64,000 bases of DNA, from contig NZ_JARBJP010000004.1 of assembly GCF_029309905.1 (NCBI RefSeq), positions 62,001 to 126,000 of the forward strand. The letters are read 5' to 3'. Origin of the DNA: Brytella acorum (GTDB taxonomy: Bacteria; Pseudomonadota; Alphaproteobacteria; Acetobacterales; Acetobacteraceae). Positions 19,014-26,021 of this stretch are shown piece after piece. Made by a program: the position numbers and the translations under genes. The notes under the pieces are model-generated. The model did not search any database, was not told the origin of the DNA, and saw nothing but the letters and a program-made list of their open reading frames with translations. Within the stretch, counting starts at the first letter, position 1; every line of letters starts with the position of its first letter.

Positions 19014-19171
19014 ATGGGTCCCAATGCCTCCATGGGCCTCATCGCGCTGGTGATTGCAGCCAATGCGATGCGGGGCTGTGTCTTTGGCTGGCTGTTCTGG
19101 AAAGCGCAATGATGGCGCATGCGACCGCGCATCTTGCGGTGTTCGGACTTATGGCCGTGATCGCCGCTTGA
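19014..19171 (+). pseudogene. 3' remnant of a CPBP-family intramembrane protease, frameshifted
   Basis: Just after sdpI, with GAGGAGG six bases upstream, ATG 19014 opens a 32-codon frame reading ANAMRGCVFGWLFWKAQ then TGA (19110-19112). Continuing from ATG 19109 in another frame gives MMAHATAHLAVFGLMAVIAA and TGA at 19171. Joined, this matches the C-terminal end of CPBP (Abi/CAAX-type) proteases, where 'RGxxFGWLYWRxGLEAAMxAHxxxHL' is usual. The N-terminal two-thirds, including the EExxR motif, is missing. I read this as a decayed gene; two coincidental small peptides is the alternative. Confidence 0.6.
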
Positions 19172-19234
19172 GGGAGGCAGGAATTATCGGGTTCTGCCCG
19201 TACCCGGAAGGAGATTTGTCCCCTTCACCCCGAT

Positions 19235-20794
19235 TTATGGGTTGCCGATTCCGATCTGCTTGATGTCATGGAAAGCCAGATCCGGATTCGCTTCCGTCGT
19301 CCGACGCATCATGAAGGCGGAACTGGCGAGAAAGACCGGATCGCCATCGAGATCGTCCGCCATGGACGAGCGGTTGACCATCGAGAACGTCTCGATCTTC
19401 GCCTTGTCACCGGTCACCCAGCGCGCCAGCGAGAAAGGCGTCGTCTCGAACCCGATGGACACTCCGTATTCGCCCATGAGCCGCGACTGGAGCACATCAA
19501 GCTGAAGCGTGCCGACCACGCCGACGATCGGGGGCAGGCCATCCTGGGGGCGGAAAAGCTGCACGACGCCTTCTTCCGCCAGTTCGACCAGCGCCTGACG
19601 CAGCTTCTTGGCCTTCATGGCGTCATCGAGCCGCACGCGACGCAGGATTTCCGGCGCGAAATGCGGAACGCCCGTAAAGCGCAGATCCTCGCCCTCGGTC
19701 AGCGTATCGCCGATGCGCAGCGTGCCATGATTCGGAATGCCGACCACATCCCCCCCGAAGGCCTCTTCCGCCAACTGGCGGTCCCGCGCGAAGAAGAACT
19801 GCGGCGTATGCAGGGCAAACTGCTTGCCCGTCCGTACATGCTTCAGCCGCATCCCGCGCGTCAGGCGACCCGAACAGACCCGCGCAAACGCCATGCGATC
19901 GCGGTGATTGGGGTCCATATTCGCCTGAATCTTGAAGATCAGCGCGGACACGGCCGTCTCGTCCGCCCGCACGGCACGCGTTTCAGACGGCTGGGCGCGA
20001 GGCGCCGGGCCATAGGCGACGAGCGCGTCCAGCAGATCGGTCACGCCGATCTCCTTCATGGCGCTGCCGAAAAACACCGGTGTCAGATGGCCCGCATCGA
20101 AAGACTCGCGATCGAATTCCGGCAACGCGGCCTCGACCAGTTCGAGATCCTCGGAAAGCTGCACCAGGCGCGGATCGGATTGCGGAAGCCCGGCGGCCAG
20201 ACCGCGCAGTTCCCGCGTGCGAAGATCATAAGTCCCCGCGAATGTCGCCGCGCGCCCGACCGGCCATGTCGCGGGCGAGGTGTCGAGCGCCAGAGTATTG
20301 GCAATCTCGTCAAGCAGCGAGAAGCAGTCCTGCGCCTCACGGTCCATCTTGTTGATGAAGGTGACGATCGGGATGTCGCGCAGGCGGCAGATCTCGAACA
20401 GCTTGCGCGTCCGGTCCTCGATGCCCTTGGCGGCGTCGATCACCATGACGGCGCAGTCCACGGCGGTCAGCGTGCGGTAGGTGTCTTCGGAGAAGTCTTC
20501 ATGGCCCGGCGTATCGAGCAGGTTGAAGACGCAATCGCCATATTCGAACGTCATGACCGAAGTCACGACGGAAATGCCACGATCGCGCTCGATGCCCATC
20601 CAGTCCGATTTCGTGCGGCGACGTTCGCCTTTCGCACGCACGTTGCCTGCCATCTGGATCGCACCACCGGCGCGCAGGATACGCTCAGTCAGCGTGGTCT
20701 TGCCGGCATCCGGATGCGAGATGATCGCGAACGTACGGCGGCGCGCGATCTCGCGTTCGATGATCGCATCCGGAGCAGTGGCGGTTTCGGACAT
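19235..20794 (-). CDS. prfC: Peptide chain release factor 3
   Basis: 519 aa translational GTPase that removes RF1/RF2 from the ribosome after termination. G1 is ISHPDAGKTTLTE (about 25-37), G3 DTPGHEDFSEDT, G4 FINKMDRE; the length and the ARRRTFAIISHPDAGKT start are typical of RF3 rather than EF-G. Cytoplasmic. Encoded downstream of rpsD on the same strand, separated by two strong hairpins. The ribosome-binding site is weak, which may mean low expression or reliance on a local promoter. Confidence 0.96.
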   Translation of the reverse strand: MSETATAPDAIIEREIARRRTFAIISHPDAGKTTLTERILRAGGAIQMAGNVRAKGERRRTKSDWMGIERDRGISVVTSVMTFEYGDCVFNLLDTPGHEDFSEDTYRTLTAVDCAVMVIDAAKGIEDRTRKLFEICRLRDIPIVTFINKMDREAQDCFSLLDEIANTLALDTSPATWPVGRAATFAGTYDLRTRELRGLAAGLPQSDPRLVQLSEDLELVEAALPEFDRESFDAGHLTPVFFGSAMKEIGVTDLLDALVAYGPAPRAQPSETRAVRADETAVSALIFKIQANMDPNHRDRMAFARVCSGRLTRGMRLKHVRTGKQFALHTPQFFFARDRQLAEEAFGGDVVGIPNHGTLRIGDTLTEGEDLRFTGVPHFAPEILRRVRLDDAMKAKKLRQALVELAEEGVVQLFRPQDGLPPIVGVVGTLQLDVLQSRLMGEYGVSIGFETTPFSLARWVTGDKAKIETFSMVNRSSMADDLDGDPVFLASSAFMMRRTTEANPDLAFHDIKQIGIGNP

Positions 20795-20818
20795 GACAGA
20801 TACCCGTCTTCAGAACGA

Positions 20819-20859
20819 CGAACGCCGGGCCGGGGGCAAGGCCCCGGACCCGGCGTTCG
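20819..20859 (-). terminator. Strong GC-rich hairpin between rpsD and prfC
   Basis: CGAACGCCGGG (20819-20829) and CCCGGCGTTCG (20849-20859) enclose a further GGGGC/GCCCC stem, giving a nearly continuous long hairpin after rpsD. No good U-tract follows; likely a terminator or attenuator limiting read-through into prfC. Confidence 0.7.
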
Positions 20860-20868
20860 AAGGAACAT

Positions 20869-20884
20869 CCGGCCCGAAGGCCGG
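20869..20884 (-). terminator. Second hairpin after rpsD
   Basis: CCGGCC (20869-20874) and GGCCGG (20879-20884) close a CGAA loop immediately after the rpsD stop. It stacks before the larger hairpin and may aid termination or protect the mRNA end. Confidence 0.5.
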
Positions 20885-20890
20885 CGTGGA

Positions 20891-21508
20891 TCAGCGCGAG
20901 TAGAACTCGACGACCAGGTTCGGTTCCATCTGCACCGGATACGGCACATCGGACAGGCGCGGGCTGCGGATGAACTTGCCCTTCATCTGGCGATGATCGA
21001 CTTCCACGTATTCCGGAACGTCGCGCTCGCCGCTCTGGGCCGCATCAAGAACAACCGCGAGCTGCTTGGAACGCTCGCGCACTTCGATCACGTCACCATC
21101 ACGCACCAGGTAGGACGGGATGTTGACCTTGCGGCCATTGACCGTGACATGGCCGTGGTTGACGAACTGACGCGCGGCGAACGGCGTGATCGCGAATTTG
21201 AGGCGATAGATCACCGCATCGAGGCGGCGCTCCAGCAGGTCGATCAGGTTCTCCGAGGTATCGCCCTTGCGACGGACGGCTTCCTCGTAATACTTGCGGA
21301 ACTGCTTCTCGCTGATGTTGCCGTAATAGCCCTTGAGCTTCTGCTTGGCCATGAGCTGGACCGAGAAGTCGGACGGCTTCTGCTTGCGGCGCTGGCCGTG
21401 CTGGCCGGGGCCATATTCACGACGATTGACCGGGGACTTCGCGCGGCCCCACAGATTGACGCCGAGACGGCGATTGATCTTGTACTTGCTTTCCTGGCGC
21501 TTGCTCAT
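20891..21508 (-). CDS. rpsD: 30S ribosomal protein S4
   Basis: 205 aa, the usual S4 length. Start [16 protein letters not shown] at ATG 21508 with AAAGG 12 bases upstream; the frame extends to 21622 but nothing upstream fits S4. Contains the conserved [10 protein letters not shown] segment, the S4 RNA-binding domain ([12 protein letters not shown] ... [20 protein letters not shown]) and C-terminal EVDH...GKF. S4 is a primary 16S rRNA binder that nucleates the 5' domain. A promoter lies about 180 bases upstream, leaving a leader of about 170 bases; S4 often regulates its own operon through such leaders. Confidence 0.98.
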   Translation of the reverse strand: MSKRQESKYKINRRLGVNLWGRAKSPVNRREYGPGQHGQRRKQKPSDFSVQLMAKQKLKGYYGNISEKQFRKYYEEAVRRKGDTSENLIDLLERRLDAVIYRLKFAITPFAARQFVNHGHVTVNGRKVNIPSYLVRDGDVIEVRERSKQLAVVLDAAQSGERDVPEYVEVDHRQMKGKFIRSPRLSDVPYPVQMEPNLVVEFYSR

Positions 21509-21630
21509 TGCAAGAACGACCTTTCGGCTTCCGGCCTTCCCCATGCTGCATGGAAGACCGCCTGTTGCACCGGTAGGCCACTTCCCGAACTGGAAGCGGC
21601 GGGCGCGTGTCTGATACCGCAACCACGGAG

Positions 21631-21655
21631 CGCAGACTCCGATCCGGTCACGGCC
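21631..21655 (-). repeat. 25-bp repeat in the rpsD leader (copy 1)
   Basis: CGCAGACTCCGATCCGGTCA plus CGGCC, differing at one base from 24624-24648. Weaker similarity continues for about 30 bases to the right (ACGTTCCCGGCAATGGC against ACGTGCCCGGCGACGGC). Lies within the predicted first 50 bases of the rpsD transcript. Confidence 0.6.
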
Positions 21656-21684
21656 GGCACGTCCACGTTCCCGGCAATGGCGGC

Positions 21685-21713
21685 CTCCTATCCGCCGGGG
21701 CGCGTCTTGTCAA
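21685..21713 (-). promoter_or_regulatory. Probable rpsD promoter
   Basis: On the minus strand TTGACA (21713-21708), a 17-base spacer and TAGGAG (21690-21685). The -35 box is perfect and the spacing ideal. The predicted start near 21678 gives rpsD a leader of about 170 bases. Confidence 0.7.
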
Positions 21714-22187
21714 CGAAAGAGAGCCAAATTCCGCCACCTCCGGCCAGGGAACCCACTTCAGCAGACGGACTGTCCTCAACCTGCAACCGCCCGCATCCCT
21801 CGTTTCGATACCTTCCTCTCTTGATACTATTCACGGGAAAGACGATAGCCCGTCGCACACCCGAGGGTTTTTCCCGACCAACCAGACGGGAGCGGCGTGC
21901 TCAAGCCCCTCCGTCACCAGACCGGCTTCGTACCACCAGATCCCGCCCGAAAATTTGTCCGACAAAGCGAGGTGGAATCAAGAATGATCTCACTTATCCA
22001 CCATGCTCTCGGGTAACATCGACGGCAACGAAATTTTATCAAACAATGCTTAATCGTAACTGTTTAACTTTCGAAACAGACATGGCAATCTTCTGACAGC
22101 AATCCGCACTCATCCGCGTCGCGCCATCCCGGGCCGTGGGAGCGTTTTCATTGCTCTTTTCTGAACCCGCACAAGGACGATAACTCA
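21714..22187. other. Intergenic region upstream of the S53 peptidase gene
   Basis: About 470 bases between divergent genes. No convincing gene, RNA or repeat recognised. The part near 22020-22110 is AT-rich and probably carries the peptidase promoter, but no clear -35/-10 pair stands out. Confidence 0.4.
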
Positions 22188-24131
22188 ATGAAACGCCTTG
22201 GTTTTTCTGAACGTGCCATAATGGGCTGCCTCCTTGCCTGTGGAGCGCTTCCCGGCGGGTCGGCGTCAGCACAACCTCTCACATTCGTCAGCCCTCTTGC
22301 TTCCGAGGAATCCGTGTCTTTCACCGTTGTCCTTCCGCTGCGTGATCGGGCTGGCCTGGAAGCCATGGTCGCCCGTCAGCACGATCCGGCAACGTCCCTT
22401 TATCATCACTGGCTCACGCCCCAGGAGGTCGAAACACAGTACGGGCCGTCCGCCACGACAATCGCCGCGGTCACGACCGCCCTCCAGAAAAGCGGCCTCA
22501 GCGTGACAGTACATGGCCATACGCTTTCCGTGTCCGGCACGGCTTCGCGGGTCGGACACGCGTTCAACACCAGTCTCGCCTATGGACGCAGCCAGGGCGG
22601 GGCGCTTCGCAGCTATGCGATGACGGCGCCCGTTCTTCCATCCGCCCTCACATCGGTGAAAGCCGTCGTTCTGGGTCTCGATAAGAATATCCACGAAGCT
22701 CACGTGGACAGTCAGAAAATAGCGCTCTCGCAGTCTGCGATCCTCGACCCCGCCAACCGCTACAGCAAGGACGGCACCTATTGGTACAATGATCTCAAGC
22801 AGGCCTATCAGTTCCCATCTTATCAGACGATGATCCAAAAAAACGGCAAGCAGGTCCGTCTTGATGGAACAGGTGTCACCGTGGGCATCCTCATGTCGGC
22901 CGACATCAATGATTCAGACCTCTCCGCCGTCTTCAACCATGAACACTTCATGGCCAATTCCGGACAGGCCTCGAATCCGTCGCTCTACAAGCGCGTGGCG
23001 GTCGATGGCGGTGCGACGACCAATACCAACCAGTTCGACGAGGCGTCTCTCGACACACAGCAGGCCCTGACCGGCGCGCCGGGCTCGCACGTCATCCTCT
23101 ACCAGATTCCTTCCCTGGCCAACTCGGAAATGCTCGCGGGCTTCGGCAAGATCATCGCCGATAACGAGGCGGACGTCGTTTCCGCGTCATTCGGTGAATG
23201 CGAGCTTTATTTCACAGCCGGATATAATTTCGGTTCCGACTATACGTCCTATTTCGATATCGCCCATGAAATGTTCCTTCAAGGCAATGCCCAGGGCATA
23301 ACCTTCCTTGCCTCATCGGGCGACAACGCGGGACTGGAATGTCCGGATACGAATTATGTGCTTCAGGGCAATAACGGCAGCTATGTCAAAGGCATCGAAT
23401 GGCCGGCAAGCGATCCCAACGTGACGGCAGTCGGGGGTACGAACCTGCTCACCCAGAACACTTCCGGCAGCCTCGATTCGACCTATGTCGGCGAAAACGC
23501 GTACAGCGATCCCCTTCCCGCCAAAGATCCTTTTGGCATCGGCAAGACGCTCGTCAACGCGCGCTGGGGCGCAGGCGGCGGCCTCTCCGTCTATTTCGCC
23601 AAACCCGCTTACCAGACTGACGGCGGCATCAACACCGGCTCAACCGGCTATCGGGCCGTGCCGGACATCGGCATGCAGGTCGGCGGCTGCCCATATGGCG
23701 CCATTACCCCGTGCAACGGCGGGAACAGTGTCCTCAATGGAAACGGCAACACGGATCGCTCCGCCGTCGTCGTCAGCACCAACGGGATTTTCAGCGGGTT
23801 CATCGGAACGTCCGTCGCCGCGCCGGAGCTTGCCGGCGCCGTTGCCATTCTGATCGAGAAATCGGGTCGTCAAGGCAATCTGAATCCCTATCTTTACGCG
23901 CTCGGCACCGCCCAAGCCAGCACCGGATCGAACAATACAGATCGTTCGACGACCGTCTTCCATCGCACCATTCCGGGATATAATGGCGTGGTAACGAATA
24001 ACCAGCCGGTCAATACGCGTGGGAAATACTTCAACTACACGACGGGTCTGGGCACGCCGGTCGTCTATCGCCTTGTCGGCATGCCTGACGCCGAGAAAGC
24101 GGGTGTGCCGCAGAGCGCTTCCAATCCGTAG
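22188..24131 (+). CDS. Secreted S53-family serine-carboxyl (kumamolisin-type) peptidase
   Basis: 647 aa acid endopeptidase precursor. A signal peptide (about 1-29, ending SASA) is followed by an activation prodomain (about 30-190, LYHHWLTPQEVETQYG typical of pro-kumamolisin) and a catalytic S53 domain. The triad is visible: Glu285 and Asp289 in DEASLDTQ, the oxyanion Asp379 in SSGDNAG and Ser542 in IGTSVAAP. The C-terminal calcium site is present in outline (NYTTGLGTP) though its usual Asp residues look substituted. Acid-stable extracellular proteolysis suits an acidophilic acetic acid bacterium. AGGA lies 11 bases before ATG 22188, and a good terminator follows, so it is monocistronic. Confidence 0.93.
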   Translation: MKRLGFSERAIMGCLLACGALPGGSASAQPLTFVSPLASEESVSFTVVLPLRDRAGLEAMVARQHDPATSLYHHWLTPQEVETQYGPSATTIAAVTTALQKSGLSVTVHGHTLSVSGTASRVGHAFNTSLAYGRSQGGALRSYAMTAPVLPSALTSVKAVVLGLDKNIHEAHVDSQKIALSQSAILDPANRYSKDGTYWYNDLKQAYQFPSYQTMIQKNGKQVRLDGTGVTVGILMSADINDSDLSAVFNHEHFMANSGQASNPSLYKRVAVDGGATTNTNQFDEASLDTQQALTGAPGSHVILYQIPSLANSEMLAGFGKIIADNEADVVSASFGECELYFTAGYNFGSDYTSYFDIAHEMFLQGNAQGITFLASSGDNAGLECPDTNYVLQGNNGSYVKGIEWPASDPNVTAVGGTNLLTQNTSGSLDSTYVGENAYSDPLPAKDPFGIGKTLVNARWGAGGGLSVYFAKPAYQTDGGINTGSTGYRAVPDIGMQVGGCPYGAITPCNGGNSVLNGNGNTDRSAVVVSTNGIFSGFIGTSVAAPELAGAVAILIEKSGRQGNLNPYLYALGTAQASTGSNNTDRSTTVFHRTIPGYNGVVTNNQPVNTRGKYFNYTTGLGTPVVYRLVGMPDAEKAGVPQSASNP

Positions 24132-24149
24132 CTGACCGCGATCACCCGG

Positions 24150-24187
24150 AAGCTCCGTAAAATCCTCCGGTTTGACGGAGTTTCCGC
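24150..24187 (+). terminator. Terminator after the S53 peptidase gene
   Basis: GGAAGCTCCGT (24150-24160) pairs with ACGGAGTTTCC (24177-24187), an 11-bp stem with one G-U, followed by a T-rich stretch (TGCTTTCTCGTTTTCTC). Lies 19 bases after the stop. Confidence 0.7.
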
Positions 24188-24252
24188 GATGCTTTCTCGT
24201 TTTCTCACGAGAGAGGAGCCAATCAATAACCGTCGGACCGACCTGCGCCCGC

Positions 24253-24625
24253 TCAACCTTCCAGGGACTGAAGCTGGAACAGGCGACGGTGCATGCCCCC
24301 GTCCTGACGGATGAGCTCTGCGTGGGAGCCATCCTCCTTCAACTCACCATGACTGAAGCCCAGAATACGCCAGAATAGGATCGCGTTCCATCACCGTCGT
24401 GAGACGATGCGCAACGACGATGACGGTCCCGTCGCGCATCAGCCGTTCGATAAAGCCCGACGCATTGGCGCGATGGGACGCTTCCTCGATCTGCCCCTGT
24501 GTCGCCCCCAGGGCGATCATAGGCAATATTTTCAGCCAGCGAGCGGTGAAACAGGATGGACTCCTGCCGCACGATGACAATCCAAGAACGCCGGATCCTG
24601 CATACCCGTCAGGATATCCACCCCG
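24253..24625 (-). pseudogene. Decayed partial copy of an ABC exporter 3' end
   Basis: The minus strand reads, with at least two frameshifts, SILFHRSLAENIAYDRPG, GATQGQIEEASHRANASGF, IERLMRDGTVIVVAHRLTTV and SHGELKEDGSHAELIRQDGG then MHRRLFQLQSLEG stop. This mirrors the last ~180 codons of the intact exporter at 26022-27857. Some 60 codons are missing between two ERL sequences, removing the LSGGERQ signature and Walker B, as if deleted by recombination between short repeats. Homology begins near GTGGATATCC at about 24625. Non-functional. Confidence 0.88.
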
Positions 24626-24648
24626 CAGACTCCGATCCGATCACGGCC
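24624..24648 (-). repeat. 25-bp repeat at the ABC remnant / reductase junction (copy 2)
   Basis: CGCAGACTCCGATCCGATCA plus CGGCC; one mismatch from 21631-21655. It sits where similarity to the intact ABC exporter stops and the 3' flank of the aldo/keto reductase begins. Confidence 0.6.
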
Positions 24649-24693
24649 CACACCCCCTACGTGCCCGGCGACGGCCCGCCCCACCTTCTGCCG

Positions 24694-25689
24694 TCAGGCG
24701 CTACGCTGGGGAGGTGCCATGAAATCAGGCTCGATTTCGTCAGGAACGTGTCGCTTGAGAATCGCGTCGATCTCCGCGAGTTCGTCTTTCGACAGCGTCC
24801 AGCCCAGCGCATCGCGAATGCCTTCGATCTGCGCGGGCTTGCGCGCGCCCCACAGAGCCACGGTCGGTCCCTGATCGAGCACCCAGCGTATGGCCAGGCT
24901 GAGAACGGTCTTGCCACGCTTTTCGGCAAAGGCTTTCAGATCCTCGACTGCCGCCAGATAATTCCTGAAACGGGGCGGCTGGAACTTGGGATCCATCGAG
25001 CGCAGATCGTCCTTCGGAAACGTTGAGTCCGCCGTCATCTTTCCCGCCAGCAAGCCACGACACAGAGGACCGTAGGCCAGCACGACCGCGTGATGCTTAT
25101 GCGCATAAGGCAGCACATCGCGCTCGGTCGGACCGCGCTCGAACAGGTTATATGGCGGCTGGATGGTGCTGAGCGGCACTTTCGCGCGGAACTTCTCCAT
25201 ATCCGCCACCGAAAAATTGCTGACCCCGACGGCCCGGATCTTGCCTTCCTGATGCAGTTTTTCGAGTTCGGCCGCCGTATCCTCGACGGGGGTGAGACCA
25301 TCGGGCCAGTGCACCTGCTCAAGATCGAGGTAGTCTGTCTTCAGGCGACGCAAAGACTGTTCGACCTCATCGCGGACGCGCTCGGGGCGGCTGTCGCGGA
25401 AAACTTTGTGATCCTGCGTCCAGTTCAGACCGAGTTTCGTGGCGATGACGACCTTTTCGCGTCGGCCGCCTTCAAGCGCTCGACCGACGACTTCCTCGCT
25501 ATGCCCAAACCCATAAACCGGTGCGGTATCGATCAGGTTCACGCCTTCATCCAGCGCCCGATGAATGGTCCGGACGGCATTTTCGTCGTCGGGACCGCCC
25601 CACATCCACCCGCCGATGGCCCAGGTTCCAAGCGCAATACGAGTCACCGGCTGTTCGATGCCGGGAATGGTGATCGTGTCTGTCGCCAT
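24694..25689 (-). CDS. Aldo/keto reductase
   Basis: 331 aa NADPH-dependent oxidoreductase of the AKR (alpha/beta barrel) superfamily. Catalytic residues are visible: Asp and Tyr in DTAPVYGFGHSEEVVG, Lys in VIATKLGLN and His in LEQVHWPDG. The GVSNFSVADME and GPLCRGLLAGKM segments are typical of the Tas/YajO-like or AKR11-13 groups that act on small carbonyls; the substrate is unknown. ATG 25689 has AGGAAGGA nine bases upstream and is preferred over the longer frame to 25815. It lies between the intact ABC exporter gene and the decayed copy of that gene's 3' end, which implies a past tandem duplication. Confidence 0.92.
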   Translation of the reverse strand: MATDTITIPGIEQPVTRIALGTWAIGGWMWGGPDDENAVRTIHRALDEGVNLIDTAPVYGFGHSEEVVGRALEGGRREKVVIATKLGLNWTQDHKVFRDSRPERVRDEVEQSLRRLKTDYLDLEQVHWPDGLTPVEDTAAELEKLHQEGKIRAVGVSNFSVADMEKFRAKVPLSTIQPPYNLFERGPTERDVLPYAHKHHAVVLAYGPLCRGLLAGKMTADSTFPKDDLRSMDPKFQPPRFRNYLAAVEDLKAFAEKRGKTVLSLAIRWVLDQGPTVALWGARKPAQIEGIRDALGWTLSKDELAEIDAILKRHVPDEIEPDFMAPPQRSA

Positions 25690-26021
25690 GACGGACGTCC
25701 TTCCTGAAAAAAGGGTTCGGTATCGGGAGCCGCGGAGCCAGTTTGTCGGGATCCGCGATGGCCCCGCGCATGGGAGGTCAGAACGCAACGTCAGCCTCCG
25801 CCAAGTGTTCCCCATCGAAACGCCTCAGGCCGGAAAGTGCAACCCGCTCCTGTTTTCAGAGCCTGACTCCCAAAGCAGTCCGATTGATTTTTCGGACCGG
25901 ACTGGCACGGTTTCGGGACTCGCGCGGTTTTGGGACTGGCATGGCGACGGGTCGCATATCATGAGCCTCCGGACCTGGAAGAAGGGGCGGAGGTCCCCTC
26001 CCAAGGTGCGCGGCCGCGCAC
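25690..26021. other. Intergenic region with a degenerate 17-bp tandem repeat
   Basis: 332 bases between the exporter stop and the reductase start. A 17-base unit occurs three times at 25900-25950 (GACTGGCACGGTTTCGG, GACTCGCGCGGTTTTGG, GACTGGCATGGCGACGG). Otherwise no gene or RNA seen. Confidence 0.5.
25900..25950. repeat. Three degenerate 17-bp tandem units
   Basis: Units start at 25900, 25917 and 25934; each begins GACT(G/C)GC and the first two end GGTTT(C/T)GG. Could be a regulator-binding array or a slipped-strand relic. Confidence 0.5.

Noticed and set aside
19268-22096. Very long plus-strand open frame across prfC and rpsD
   Set aside because: It is antisense to two certain genes, has no domain and is a by-product of high GC codon bias.
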